DNA from: Paraglomus occultum
Lineage: Eukaryota; Glomeromycota; Glomeromycetes; Paraglomerales; Paraglomeraceae
Reading direction: 5' to 3'
DNA: 64,000 nt
NCBI GenBank assembly: GCA_910592205.1
Contig: CAJVPJ010000005.1
Coordinates: 35,583 to 99,582 of the forward strand
Of the stretch, positions 52,512 through 64,000 are shown piece after piece. How positions within the stretch are numbered: the stretch's first letter is position 1; each line of letters starts with the position of its first letter. A program made the position numbers and the translations under genes. Below the pieces are notes generated by a model, which searched no databases, was not told the origin of the DNA, and saw nothing but the letters and a program-made list of their open reading frames with translations.

Positions 52512-53706
52512 ATATTATTTCTAAACGAATAACTGTTTTTCCGCCAATCTTAAATGAGTAGCCAACAAACCTTAACCTCTTGATTGATTTTCGCAGGACA
52601 TAGCCAATGAGATGTCAAACGGATGTGAAAGTAAATAACCCCACCCAAATTCGATAACAATACCGAAAATATTCATTTGCCTGGTATTGACTTATTTTGA
52701 AACGTTAATTAATATTGATGAAAAAAAAATACTATAACTAGTTTGGTACCGCCATATCTGTCGGTCTTTATTTCCGAATCATTCTCTATTGGGCGCTGTC
52801 ATACCGATGACTGTTAATAGAAAAGAAGGGAGCCTGTAAAGTGATTATTTATTTATCAGACATTATCACAACGCAATTCCACCCCACGCCATAATCTTCG
52901 GGCGTGTTTTTGGTAGACGTCGGATAGGCTTATTGTTATCTTGACAAATTATTCCTAATACTAAGAAACGATCTCGTTAAATAAATTTCAAGTTAATTGC
53001 ATATGAAGAGCCGTTCTGATTAACCGATGATTCAGACATTTCACGTGCCGTTTATTGCCCAATGAGAATCCAATTAATACACATATTATGACGGAATTCT
53101 CAAAATAAGCACATTTTATTTCGCTATTATCCCATAACCAATGTTGATTAGATGTTGCTTATTGGCTGTGCCAATTGCGAAACGAGCTACGGGCCAGAAC
53201 TGTAATAAAGAGAAGACGTTACGTCGTGTCACGCTTTTTTCTCGGGCTGAGTACTAAATCTGTTTAGGAAATACCCGGGTAACTACGTTGGAGTTTTACG
53301 GTAATTTTTTTTGATTTCTTATATTAATATCAACTAAGAAAATAAACCTCAAACCGTAAACCGTTACCTGCGTTGCTCCGCCGCAAACTTTCGTAATGAA
53401 ATCTTTATTTCCTCGATACCTTCCGCCATCGTTTCAAGTTTATCCATCTTCTTGCCCGTACCGTCTACCTTTACCTCAACACGTTTGACTTTTTTCGTCC
53501 GTCAAGTAGTTTATGACCATGCGCCTCCCCCCCACCTCGGAATGTTCTACAATATTAGAAAGAGGCACAGTACATTACGTTTACTTGCGGTTGCGAAATA
53601 GCGGCGCGTGTTGAAAACCATTTGTTATGCGTAAGAGATTTGAGTAGACAAAGGGAGAAATTCGCATCTAATTCGTTTAAATACGATGATTAATAGTGTG
53701 ATAGAT

Positions 53707-53845
53707 GTTCTGGCCCGTAGCGCAATAGCCATATTAATATGTATTGTCTAATATCACAAGCAATAAGCGACACCTAATAAACATTGTTTGTGTGATAATA
53801 TGTGCTTATTTCGAACTGGGTCTGAATGTCGCTACGGGCCAGAAC
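53707..53845. mobile_element. MITE-like element, 16-bp perfect inverted ends
   Basis: GTTCTGGCCCGTAGCG at 53707-53722 is the exact inverse of CGCTACGGGCCAGAAC at 53830-53845. The 139-bp unit has AT-rich non-coding contents and possibly an AT dinucleotide target duplication. A further copy of the right end (GCTACGGGCCAGAAC) sits at 53186-53200, which suggests a dispersed family. Confidence 0.6.
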
Positions 53846-54862
53846 ATTTGCTGATTATTACGCGCCGGATACACGGTTCTAAACACGAAGGACTACAAAA
53901 TGAATATTCCTTTATTTATTGATAATAAATTATAGCAAAATATAATAATACCTTGTTCGAGCTTTGAATGCTCATGAATTTATAAACTCTAGCGAGAAAC
54001 CAGTTTTCCATCTCAAATAATATTCTTTAAATAGTCTAAAAATGTACCGACGAAACAGAATTATTATTAAAAAGTCCCGTCTCCGAAAAGACTCGACGTT
54101 CCTAGAGTGCCCGCAAAAAACTAATGGTTGTTCACTATTTTGAATGCGTTCAAAAAGTGAGAGCGACCGCAAAGCATTTCGACATCAAGCCCAAACAAGT
54201 CTGCATATGTATGTATTGATCATTATGTTAAGCGTGTATCTATTACTATGTGCTTTCAACAGAAAAGTACAGAATGGGCTACAGATCAAAAGGCCAAAAT
54301 ATTGCTATTATATTAGTACCCGGGTGTATATCAAAAACTGCCTTCTGGTGGAGGGTACATTTCAAAAGTTTTACGGTAATCTAAAAATTACTAATGAAAG
54401 CAATACATGGGAAATAATTATCGACAAAACTATTCCATTCCTTCAAATACTCTCCATTGACATATATGCAGCGTTGCAGATGATTCTGCCTGGATTATTT
54501 TATCCATTCCTTCCGTTACTTATGTGGTGCAGCATCATGACATCGTTCTTCCTTTTTTTTTTCCATAAAGCTTATCAGTAAGTGTATGCCCTTTTTCAGC
54601 CCTTTTTTTTTCGAATCACCTTAGATCCTTTGATTTAATAAAAGCAACCAAGAATTTAATAGGAATTTCTAGAATTGGTAGATTTTAATTTGCCTTTATG
54701 GTTTGTAGCTTTATGACAGATTCTTTTCCTTTTTGGTATCTGTATTTAGTAATGTTTAATCTCAAGTTCCCTTGTCCACGTGATGGTCGCGACGCCTCTT
54801 CATTTTTAAGATCAAACGTGGATAGTATGTCTGTTTAGTTTTTATATCCACAAAATATTATA

Positions 54863-57838
54863 ATGAAAATAATCGACAAGCTAGTAAATTTACCGCCTGG
54901 TCAGCCGTTTTATTCATTCGAGTACTTTCCTCCAAAAACCGAAGAGGTAATCACTGGCTTGTCTTCTGCTCCCATGCTTCTCAGAATGTCCAACATTCTG
55001 TTTCTCTTTCCATAGGGACTAGCGAATCTATATGATAGACTGAAACGTATGTCTTACCTGAATCCCCTCTTTGCCTCATTCACCTGGGGGGCAGGTGGGA
55101 GCACGATCGAACGAACAAGCGAAATGTGTGCCATTTCTCAAAGCGGTTTCGGACTTGAGACGTGCATGCACTTGACATGTACTAATGTTAACCGGGATAT
55201 TATCAAAGAAGCACTGAATGTTAGTATATTAAATTGGGCTAATAAGAGAGCGATGAATGAACAATCGAGATATCTTGATAAATTGTGAATGGATTTACAG
55301 AATGAAAAAAACATCACGGACTTTTAGGAATATTGAATGTCGATTCGAGCAAGAAAACAGTGTTTTGATTCTCTAATCATGATTTCGTAACTTGTGTCTC
55401 GTAGGATGCAAAAGATAACGGAATTCAAAACATATTGGCTTTACGCGGAGGTAAACATTATCTGATTGCTTTCCGTCATTCTCTATGTCACTATTACTGA
55501 GCTAATAATACAACGTCTAATATTTTGTCCCGTTTAATTATCATCCATTACACATACCTTCTCTTTCGTTCGCACGCTATTTCAAAGATCCTCCACGTGG
55601 ACAAGAGTATTGGTCATCGTGTGATAGTGGGTTTAACTACGCACTTGATCTAGTGAAATTTATCAGACGAGAATATGGCGACTATTTTTGTATCGGAGTT
55701 GCTGGTACGTTTTGAAATCAATGTGATGAGAGTAATCTCGTTATTTTCTAATATCCTGTTGCGGTGTGGTATGCAGGATACCCTGAGGGACATCCGGATT
55801 CGGATGATAAACAGCAGGACTTGAGATTTCTTAAAGAAAAGGTTGATGCTGGAGCTGACTTTATAATAACGCAGATGTTTTTTGACGTTGATATCTTTGT
55901 TAAATGGGAAAAGGAATGCAGAAAGATTGGTTCGTAGAGCACTGCCTTTTTTTTGCAGAGTAAGTGGACATGTATACATTTTGACGCCAACATACTGACG
56001 TAAAAAAAAATTTTGTTCTTTCAGGAATAACTGTACCGATCATACCAGGAATCATGCCAATACAAGGGTATAATAGTTTCAGACGAATAATTAACTTGTG
56101 TAAAGTATACGTACCGTCAAGTATCTTGAATGCATTGGAACCAATTAAGGTAGTTATCTGAAAAGACCACGCTTGATGACATGTTTAGTTTTCTAGCCAT
56201 ATCCTCATCTTAAACTGTTATATCTGATTCTGTCAAAGTTTATATACATGCTTCCCTGTATTTCGTCAATATTTTTCTGTCAATTTTACTTACTGCCTTT
56301 CAAAAATTTTCATTCAAGCACGATGACCAGGCAGTTAAAGACTACGGAGTGCAATTGGCTATTACAATGATTTCGACGCTACGTCAGAATTACAGTGTAT
56401 GCGGTTTTCATTTATGTACGCTGAATCTTGAGAAATCCGTTAGACTGATTCTGGAAGAGTTGGGTTTGGTACCGACGGAGGAACAAAGAATTCAAGCATT
56501 TAACAATCGAAGAAGATCTAGCCTTTTTCTATATGGTAACGGGATTATAAAAGAGGTAGAAGAATTAATATTAGAAGTAGTGGCATTGTTCAATTATTCT
56601 CGATTTTCATTTTGTATCTCGTTATTGCATTCATAGGAACCAGATGGAAGTGTTCCTGCAGCTAGACCGATAATATGGAAAAATCAAGGTGCAGACTATG
56701 TCGGAAGATCCGAAGATTGGGATAATTTCCCAAATGGTCGGTTTGGAAGTTCAAAGTCACCCGGTAAGACTTTTCGATACTCGTATTCAATAAAATCATG
56801 AGAATGTAATAACCAAGCATCGGTTACTTGTTTAAAGCTTTTGGTGAAGTTGACGGATATGGTGGGACTGTAAAAATTCCTGTAAGTGCCGTACTTCCGA
56901 TAGCATTTCATTACTATAAATGCCCATATTGCTTGGGGTATTTATTGTCGCACATATATATTCTCATGATATTATACCTGCACTTTCTCACCTGAAGGTT
57001 CCGAATGCCTTGGCATATTGGAACTACCCAACCACAGTTGCGGACATAACGCAGCTCTTCATGGACTACATTTCTGGCAACACTCCACTTTTACCTTGGT
57101 CTGAAGAGCCTTTAATTGCAGAAACGGATGCTATACGTGTTAAACTTCTTCAACTCAATCAGCTTGGCTTCTGGACAATTTCGTCACAGCCTGCAGTAAA
57201 TGGAGCAAGAAGTGATGATCCGGTGTTTGGATGGGGTCCGAGAGGGGGATATGTCTATCAGAAAGCTTTTGTAGAATGCTTTGTGAACGAAGAGATGCTG
57301 AAAAATCTTTTAGAGAAAGTTAAGGAAAGTCCATGGATAACCTATTATGCTGCCACGTGTGGGGTATGTGAACAGAAATCAGACGGGAAATTTATGTTTT
57401 GAGAACAGAATTTAAATAGAACACGAGTGCTAAATTTATTCGGGTGTTTATATAGGACGAATTTCGAACAAATGTCAAAGATGATTCACCGACTGCTGTT
57501 ACATGGGGTGTATTCCCTGGTAAAGAGATTGTTCAGCCAACCATAATCGAAGAAGTATCTTTTAAGACATGGAAGGTAAGACGATTCATAAAGTTGTCTT
57601 AAATTGATCTATTGTTCCGTTAAAGCTTCTGATCTTTATCATATATTCTCTTTTCATTCCAAACGTTTAGGAAGAGGCGTTTGCGCTTTGGACAGAATGG
57701 GAACATCTTTATCCACCAGGATCGCCCTCTCAGCAATTGCTGAATCATATTGGAAACACATGGTGGCTATTAAATTTAGTACATCATAATTACATAGAGC
57801 CAGGAGCTATTTGGGAAATATTTTTGGGTACTGACTAA
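54863..57838 (+). CDS. Methylenetetrahydrofolate reductase
   Basis: Reduces 5,10-methylene-THF to 5-methyl-THF, feeding methionine synthesis; FAD enzyme in the cytosol. Twelve exons, 54863-54946, 55016-55219, 55405-55450, 55588-55704, 55777-55929, 56025-56149, 56319-56555, 56637-56763, 56838-56881, 56998-57363, 57456-57575 and 57671-57838, join to 1791 nt, 596 aa, normal for eukaryotic MTHFR. The catalytic barrel shows [20 protein letters not shown] (catalytic Glu), [45 protein letters not shown] and [13 protein letters not shown]. The C-terminal SAM-responsive domain, from about residue 310, shows [19 protein letters not shown] and [15 protein letters not shown], so allosteric inhibition by SAM is expected. 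All introns are GT-AG. No break is seen. Confidence 0.95.
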
Positions 57839-58659
57839 GAGAAATTTGTTGATTGGACGGGCGAAGGAAGCTGTTTTGCGAAGATAGGCTTATTTGTTTG
57901 GATAAGCCTGTAATCCGTCCTAGTGGAAAATATATAGATGGAGCAAAGATGGATTAAAATAATCTATTTTGGATAAATGCATCTGCATGTTTTAGTGATT
58001 TTGAATCGAACACTCATATAGATTGACAGACAGTCGATATTTCCAACAAGTACTTTATTTTATGTCACGAGTTTGTTTTAACTCGCAGCTCTTATGTATA
58101 CAATATAATTACTTGCACAGTTTTTATAGAATGTTGGAATCATATGGTATTACCTTAATTGGACAAATAAATCGAATATTCAAAGACCCCTATTAAAATT
58201 AGGCGTAATTAGGGCCAAGCGCTCTCAATATGATTAAGTGATAGACTATTTGCATTGTTACTTGTTGTTTGTTGTGCGTTAATAATGCTTAAATGTGAGC
58301 TTCGTATAACCATTTTTGATACTAAGAAATTGAAACGCGAAAATATAAAAATTGCATCTTGAAATTTCCGTCCTTGTGTCTGAGTATGAGTATATGCTCA
58401 ACGTAATAAAGTATTAAAAAAATGACTGGATTCAAATTTGCGACTTGAAACTATGCGCATTTCAAATGCGTGACCTGTGATATCTTATTTCCATTTACAG
58501 CCATATCTCTTTCAGATACAGTGCGTAAAAAAAAATTGGAAAAATTATCGCGTAATGTAAACAGCTCTAACTCGCCCAATTTGGATCCAAATTGTAAAGT
58601 TTTGTTTTAAATATTACAAAGGTTTATTTTGGTATTACTATGTAACTTTTTTTTTCGTA
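57839..58659. other. Spacer, no gene seen
   Basis: MTHFR 3' flank leading into transposon-derived DNA; a possible AATAAA at 58405 is 570 nt beyond the stop. A CAGTGCGTAAAAAA stretch near 58518 may be the decayed left end of the Tc1-like element that follows. Confidence 0.4.
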
Positions 58660-59110
58660 ATTCGTTTTCAAATGCCTTCTGCCGAAAAGCAAGCACAAAG
58701 AAAAGCGCGTTGAATGGGCAACCAAACAACTAAACAATGACTGGTTAAACACATTATCCAGTGATGAAACGACTTTCAACCATTTAGAAATACGGCTTCT
58801 CGCTGGCATAGGGAGAAAGACCAGTCTGATTCAAAAGATAGCATGAAAATTATGGCATGGGGTTGTATAAAAGGCAAAACCTCTGTTTTGCTTTTCTGAA
58901 ATAATGGACTGGACATCTAACAATCCAGATCTAAATTCAATTGAAATCTCTGGAACGTTGTCAAGGCAATGTAGAAAAAAGACTACCGAAAAATCTGGAA
59001 GGAAGAATGGGAGAGAATTCCTGATACGGTTCTAATTAATTTAGTTAACTCAAAATGAAAATACGTTGCGAGCTCATTGAAAAACAGGTTGAAAGGATAC
59101 TATATAAATA
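58660..59110 (+). pseudogene. Tc1/mariner transposase remnant
   Basis: In three frames the stretch recalls a Tc1-family transposase: KRVEWATKQLNND with DWLNTLSSDETTF (around the first catalytic Asp region), then a W-x-G-I-K-G-like segment and NNPDLNSIE, which corresponds to the family's SPDLNPIEN before the third acidic residue. Stops and frameshifts break it repeatedly and the N-terminal DNA-binding part is absent. It cannot be active. Confidence 0.75.
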
Positions 59111-59470
59111 TATGATTAAATTTTGGCCGCTTCTTTTTTCACCTTTTTAATCTAAATCCAAAAGTCTTTTGACGTTTTAAATGAGCTATTTCACATCGGT
59201 TTTTATTTTTTGTACATCCTTACCAATATTTTGCCGTCCATATCATAATAATATCATACCTCGGTCATATTCTTATTTATTTATTACTGTATACGACACT
59301 GACATTGTTAAACGTCAAGAATCTTATAAAAATATCAAGAAAGTCATGAACATGCCATCTTTAGCAAAGCAGATGACGTTGAGCCAAGATCATAGTTAAA
59401 CGAGTTTGCGTTGCTTAACCTTCCTGCTATTTAAATCCTTTATCGAATTAATTATAAAATTAATTTTACT

Positions 59471-59800
59471 ATGGATACATTAGTAACAAGGGGAAAAAAA
59501 AGCAAAGAAGAAATTTATCACTTGGGAAGTGATGGAAAATTGGCAAACGAATTTGGTGTAGATCGTTCGACAATAAATAGCATTCTTCGAAAGAAAGAAA
59601 AGCTCTTACAATTGCACGCAAACGTAAGATTTGAAGAAAGCGCGTATTCGTGTAGCGAGATTTCCTTCTTTAGAAGAAGCGCTATACAAATGGTTTACGC
59701 AGTAGGAATGTTCAAAATCGAATTTTATAATAGAGCGAAAGAGAGGGAGCGCAACTTTCTCCTTTTGAGGCATCAAATTGAAGTTTCAAAAACGGTATGA
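59471..59800 (+). pseudogene. Pogo/CENP-B-type HTH fragment
   Basis: An open frame of 109 codons begins MDTLVTRGKKSKEEIY and contains KLANEFGVDRSTINSILRKK, the helix-turn-helix of psq/CENP-B-like transposases (compare Tigger/jerky: ASLAKKYGVSRSTISNILK). The sequence after about residue 60 no longer looks like the family, and no DDE catalytic domain follows. It is best read as a 5' fragment of a pogo-type element that has drifted. Confidence 0.6.
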
Positions 59801-60756
59801 TATTAGTAGCAAGTGCATAACAGGTGATAGTGAATCAGCGCTCCCTGATCAAGTGGAAGACGGAAGGAAACGTTTACAACAAAACTCTTGCAACAAGAAG
59901 CGATAAAGCAAAAAGGCCTAAAGAAAGACAATGAACGTGTTAACGAATTAAACGAAGAGCAAGCGATAAAGAACCTGCCCATCAAAGAAGCAACAGTATT
60001 TATTGCAGATGCTTGAGAAAAAGTCAAACCAACCATGATAAAAAATTGTTGGGCATTTTACGTGTCCGAAACCATTGAAAATCCGATGATTGTATAATTT
60101 TAGCTCTAAATAAGCTGAAGCAACAGAAAGGTCTGCCGCAATATTTGTAGCACAAAAGTCTCCAGCAAGAAAAAAACTGACTCGAAATGGATTCAAGTCA
60201 TTCAGTTTCAAATGAAGAAATAGGGAAATACATAGTGACGCCCATGTCGAAGCAATTGAAAAAACGATAATAACAACACATCCGAACAACTCTGCGAGAT
60301 TTGGCCTCTCGAAAGAGTCAACTTGCGAAAAATAATTATCTAGGGAAATTTTGTAATGCATTAATATTATATATATATATATATATTAAAACTATCACCT
60401 TTAGCTTTTCTTTTCTTTCTTTCTTAATATTCAACATCTTACTATACCTATATTTTTAAGAGTTTTGGGTTTTTAACATATATCAATTTTAATAAAAGCA
60501 TCTTCGCTAATTGATTGCACTGATACACACATAGTCTAAATTCTTTGCTGAACAAACTTCATCTATATACCTTTCTACTATTTGCGCTGTTGTTTGAAAA
60601 TGACTAACATCAGCATTCTACTTACAACGTGACTTCCTTTTGTTTACATACTAGTCCCACTAATTAATTGTGGTAAATATCCTTTTCTAATTATAAGGGT
60701 TAAATGGATTCCATACAATAACCATGGCGATATCTAAAGAAATTTAATTAAATACC
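59801..60756. other. Spacer, degraded repeat DNA
   Basis: Contains Lys/Glu-rich, broken coding-like sequence on the plus strand at about 59840-60010, probably a continuation of the neighbouring transposon relic, and an (AT)n run of about 19 bp at 60368-60386. No intact gene. Confidence 0.4.
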
Positions 60757-61338
60757 GCTATAATAATATTGTTGACCGACATAAATACTCCACTAATATG
60801 CGATCTTGGTCTGTCTCGATCAGTGAATTCACGTGAGTCAACCATTCGAGGCGTTTTACCTTTTATTGCACCGGAAGTCTTTCATACGTGCAAGTTTACG
60901 AAGAAATCAGACATATATTCTTTTGGTATCATTATGTATTTGGTTGCAACTGGTGAACCGCCTTTTAGAAATCGGCAATTCGACAGAAATTTAATATGTA
61001 ACATTATGGACGGACTACGACCATCGATGCCTGATTCCGCACCAGAGGAATACAAGAAACTTGCCGCCGAGCTGTGTTGTGATGCTGATCCTGATAAGCG
61101 TCCTGATGCATTGACACTTTGCAATGATATTTACGAGCTTATTGAAACGATTGATGATGATGACAACGCGTGGCGTACTATCTATCATAACGATGTAAAG
61201 CCATTGTCACATCTCGAAAAGGAGAGTAAATATTCCAGTACGCTCTTGCCTACTGGGAATCTGCCCAAACCAAGAAATTATTCTCATCAGTTACCTCCCT
61301 TATCAGATTTGAGCTTGTCGGATGTTGACGAGGAGTAG
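60757..61338 (+). pseudogene. 5'-truncated kinase C-lobe
   Basis: The frame reads ILLTDINTPLICDLGLSRSV, then GVLPFIAPEVFHTCKFTKKS, DIYSFGIIMYLVATGEPPF and GLRPSMPDSAPEEYKKLA: a protein-kinase C-lobe from the DFG position (here DLG) through the APE, DxxSFG and Rxx motifs to a 60-residue acidic tail. The N-lobe, the VAIK Lys and the HRD loop are missing. Upstream DNA is AT-rich and shows neither an acceptor nor more kinase sequence. The nearest relative in the window is the C-lobe of the minus-strand gene at 62356-62907. It belongs to the kinase family expanded in Rhizophagus. Probably a dead fragment, unless expressed as a short protein from the first Met (60769). Confidence 0.75.
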
Positions 61339-62261
61339 AGATGTAGTTCGGATTACAAAGACAGAAGTTAGTTCTGTCCGTATAAATTATTAAAGTCAAT
61401 CTACAATATTAGTTTTAGCTTTTTACCCAACATCCTTTTGTCCTTTGAATAAACATATAATTCGAAGTTTTACTCCTCTTTCGTTTAAATAAATTAAATA
61501 TGTTGGGGTTGAGTTAAAAAGATGCTGAAATAAAATTGTGCGCTTCTCCTACTAGCTACCTTTGCCGGCGTAGATTATTTGAATAGGTAATAAATCCAGA
61601 GTAATGAGTTGATGGTGATCGTTCCTGGATAAAAAATCGAGCGCCCGTCACTGCGTGAAGTTAACCAAGTGGATATAATCAGACCAATCCTACGGTAACA
61701 ATTACCCAATTACCCAATTACTGACAAAATTAAGACATGGAGAAGTCACGGCAGCAAAAGAATAATAACGTTAAAAAACATTATACATACATAATTTTCA
61801 AATGCTATTTTCGTTTTTATTAGCAAATAATTACTACATAAAGAGTCTATTTGGTTTAACCTTGCCTTGCTAGAAGCAGCTTTTCTTCAAGCATTAAATT
61901 ATCTTAATGCTGGAACAAAATTACCCGTGCTTTAGATTTTTAGCGTTTATTTTAATTAACCTATATTTAAAAAGGAACTAACCAATAAATAAAAAATGAA
62001 CCACGAAGCATTTTTGAATCAACTGTCTACAAAAGCTGCACTTAAATCTCTGCGAAGCAGGTTTATGTAGTCCGTGTTTAAAATCGATCGACCACATCAT
62101 TTCGTTCACCGATTTCTATTTCGAATCTTATTAACATTAATATTAACTTTTCAATCAAAGCTGTATAATAATAAGAGTATTTTATTCTAGTCTTGAGTCA
62201 CTAAATGTTAATATTATTATATCAACAACTATTTCCCAAATTTCCAATAGATAAGGGCTTA
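61339..62261. other. Spacer between tail-to-tail kinase sequences
   Basis: AT-rich, no supported feature. ATTACCCA is repeated in tandem near 61703-61719. Confidence 0.5.
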
Positions 62262-62355
62262 CTAGAATACATTATTCTCTTTCTCAAAACGTGCTAATGA
62301 TTTAACATTATTATGATAAACGGTATACCATATGTTATTGCCATAACATATCTCT

Positions 62356-64000
62356 TTAAAAAAGCCTGCCAATATCATAAAAAAGTGTCTTTGCACTTGG
62401 ACGCTCATCAGGATCAGCATCACAACATTGCTCAGCAAGTTTCTTGTATTCCTCTGGTGCAGAATCAGGCATCGATGGTCGTAGTCCGTCCATAATATCA
62501 CGTATTAAACTTTCATCAAATGACCTATCTCTGAAAGGCGGTTCACCAGTAGCAATCAAATGCATAACAATGCCAAAAGAATACACATCTGATTTCTCAG
62601 TAAATTTGCGAGTACGGAAGACTTCCGGTGCAATAAAGGGTAAAACACCTTGGATGTTTGCATTTGATTTGTGTGAATTCGCTGATCGCGAAAGCCCAAG
62701 ATCGCATATGAATGGTTTTATCACATCTCCGTCATCACGCATAAATATGTTTCTGTCATGAAGATTACAATGTACTAATCCCGCCTTATGAAGACAATAT
62801 AGAGACCATGCAATATCATGCACACATTTGAATTTCATTCTCCATGTCATATCCCGATCCAAATAAGACAAAAGATTACCATTGTCAGCATATCGCATAA
62901 CAATCATGTACTCTTTTGTGTCTGGGTTTTGCGTAAATCCATAAATTTTGAAAAAAATAGAAATAATAACCTGGCTTCTGCACTTGGCATTATTTCTGAA
63001 CTATTAAATTAAAATAAATACAGCGGTCAAATTAAATATCGCTTTAATTAATACTATCAATTACTGCTTACCTCGTTAATAAACAATTCCGTCGTTTCAT
63101 CAAACCATTTAAACCGTTTGAGTACAACAGTTTCCTCCATGTTCTCTTCTGAATACTTTTTATATTTAGCAGTATAAACTGTTGCATAACCATCAAATCC
63201 GATCACGTTGAGTTCGTAAAAGTCGCTATACTGCATGCACTTTACATGCCCATCAGTTCTTACAAACCTATCCACGAGTGCATGCATGTCGTGGTAGAAC
63301 GCTAAATAGTATTTCCGAGTAGATGGCTCTTGTGTGATCCCAAGTATCCAAACATTCTCGGGTGTTAATATCTCTGGGTATTCCTTAGTTAACTGTTTGA
63401 GTAAACACAAATACAGTGATTACAACAATCTGTTGTTAAAAACGCGTTAAATAATATGTGAAATAATTTACCTGATAAAAATCAAATAACTGATCGTCTT
63501 GTTCGTCAACTATCAGTTTGAGCGTCACACGTGTCAATTCATTCGTTGTCGATTCTAACCATTCCGCAATATGTGTACAACCATGACGTAAAGATGTCAT
63601 CTTTTGTACGTTGGTCAATCGAGAGTATTCTATCCATTGTATATAGGCGTCATCTTTATTCTTTGTATTACTCCATGATTCCATTATAAACGAATCCAGT
63701 GATTCATTGCCCGTAGTCCAATCGGAAGGTCTTGGTGCTTTACATTTATAACAGAATAAATTTATCTTGGGTTCCAATTTACTTGTGCACGCCAGACATA
63801 AGTCACGCCCATAATCAGATTTTATCAGATAATACTTCTGCATCTTTTTATGATATGTAAATCCGATGGTATCCCAAACATCCGTGGTAAGAATATCTGG
63901 ATGTTTATCACATAACTAGTGAAAATGATACATAATAATAAGTCAATAATTATTTAAACTATTCAATAAACATGACGCATAAGTAAATAGTTTACCTCGG
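62356..64000 (-). CDS. Kinase-family protein with repeated N-lobe units, partial
   Basis: Read on the minus strand; the gene runs off the right edge. Exons seen: an end at 63996, then 63915-63472, 63392-63072 and about 62970-62356. The final unit is a full kinase domain: Gly-loop region LNVIGFDGYATVYTAKYKK, VVLKRF (VAIK Lys), hinge YGFTQNPDTKEYMIVM, catalytic loop LVHCNLHDRNIF, DLGLSR, IAPEVF and DVYSFGIVMHL. The catalytic loop has Asn where the HRD Asp should be, so it may be a pseudokinase. Before it lie two more N-lobe-like units without C-lobes (hinge-like WILGITQEPSTRKYYLAF and DTIGFTYHKKMQKYYL) and a zinc-ribbon-like CLAC/CYKC with SDWTTGNESLDSFI, a block found before kinases of this family in Rhizophagus. 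The tail appears frameshifted: its homologous continuation to 62262 is in another frame. Confidence 0.8.

Larger units (their letters stand above)
52399..54862. other. Spacer with a small inverted-repeat element
   Basis: Holds the malic enzyme 3' end, a MITE-like element at 53707-53845 and a third copy of its end sequence at 53186-53200. A 145-codon open frame at 54144-54581 has hydrophobic stretches near its start and end and could encode a small membrane protein, but I recognise nothing in it and do not call it. Confidence 0.5.

Noticed and set aside
54144-54581. 145-codon open frame with hydrophobic segments
   Set aside because: AT-rich DNA readily gives Ile/Leu/Phe-rich frames; no recognisable motif, no exons and no homologue known to me.

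Overview
The window reads as nuclear DNA of a fungus, most likely an arbuscular mycorrhizal fungus (Glomeromycotina, Rhizophagus-like). The DNA is strongly AT-rich, genes carry many short GT-AG introns, and long AT-rich spacers separate them. The gene content fits: a MATA_HMG-type protein, a SAM-dependent methyltransferase, a P450, MATH/BTB and expanded-family kinase genes, plus decayed Tc1/mariner and pogo-like DNA. The assignment is inferred from gene families, not from a marker gene.

Layout, left to right. 1-3.8 kb is empty AT-rich DNA. At 3.8-6.2 kb is a 13-exon CDK5/Pho85-type kinase whose tenth intron is best read as a minor-spliceosome AT-AC intron. At 9.8-12.4 kb a CMS1-like ribosome-biogenesis gene converges on an unrecognised small acidic protein whose intron holds a minisatellite of 5' splice-site-like motifs. 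A MATA_HMG gene follows at 13.3 kb. After an empty 5.5 kb comes NOL11/UTP8 (19.3-23.4 kb, minus), then a methyltransferase (28.5-29.7 kb), a MATH-BTB gene with an acidic insert inside its BTB domain (33.0-35.1 kb, minus), tRNA-His (37.7 kb) and a cytochrome P450 (39.0-40.8 kb).

From 41.6 to 57.8 kb lies a denser housekeeping block: an alpha/beta hydrolase, mitochondrial malate dehydrogenase (with an apparent frameshift in its presequence), eIF3m, malic enzyme and methylenetetrahydrofolate reductase. The last 6 kb is accessory DNA: a Tc1/mariner remnant, a pogo/CENP-B-type HTH fragment, a 5'-truncated kinase C-lobe, and a large minus-strand kinase-family gene that runs off the right edge. That last gene looks like a chain of at least three kinase N-lobe units ending in one complete domain whose catalytic Asp is replaced by Asn.

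There is no operon-like organisation. Two themes link genes loosely: ribosome biogenesis and translation (CMS1, NOL11/UTP8, eIF3m) and malate/one-carbon metabolism (MDH, malic enzyme, MTHFR). I see no sign that these are co-regulated clusters. Exon boundaries were worked out by hand from reading frame, GT/AG signals and family conservation; most multi-exon models close exactly in frame.
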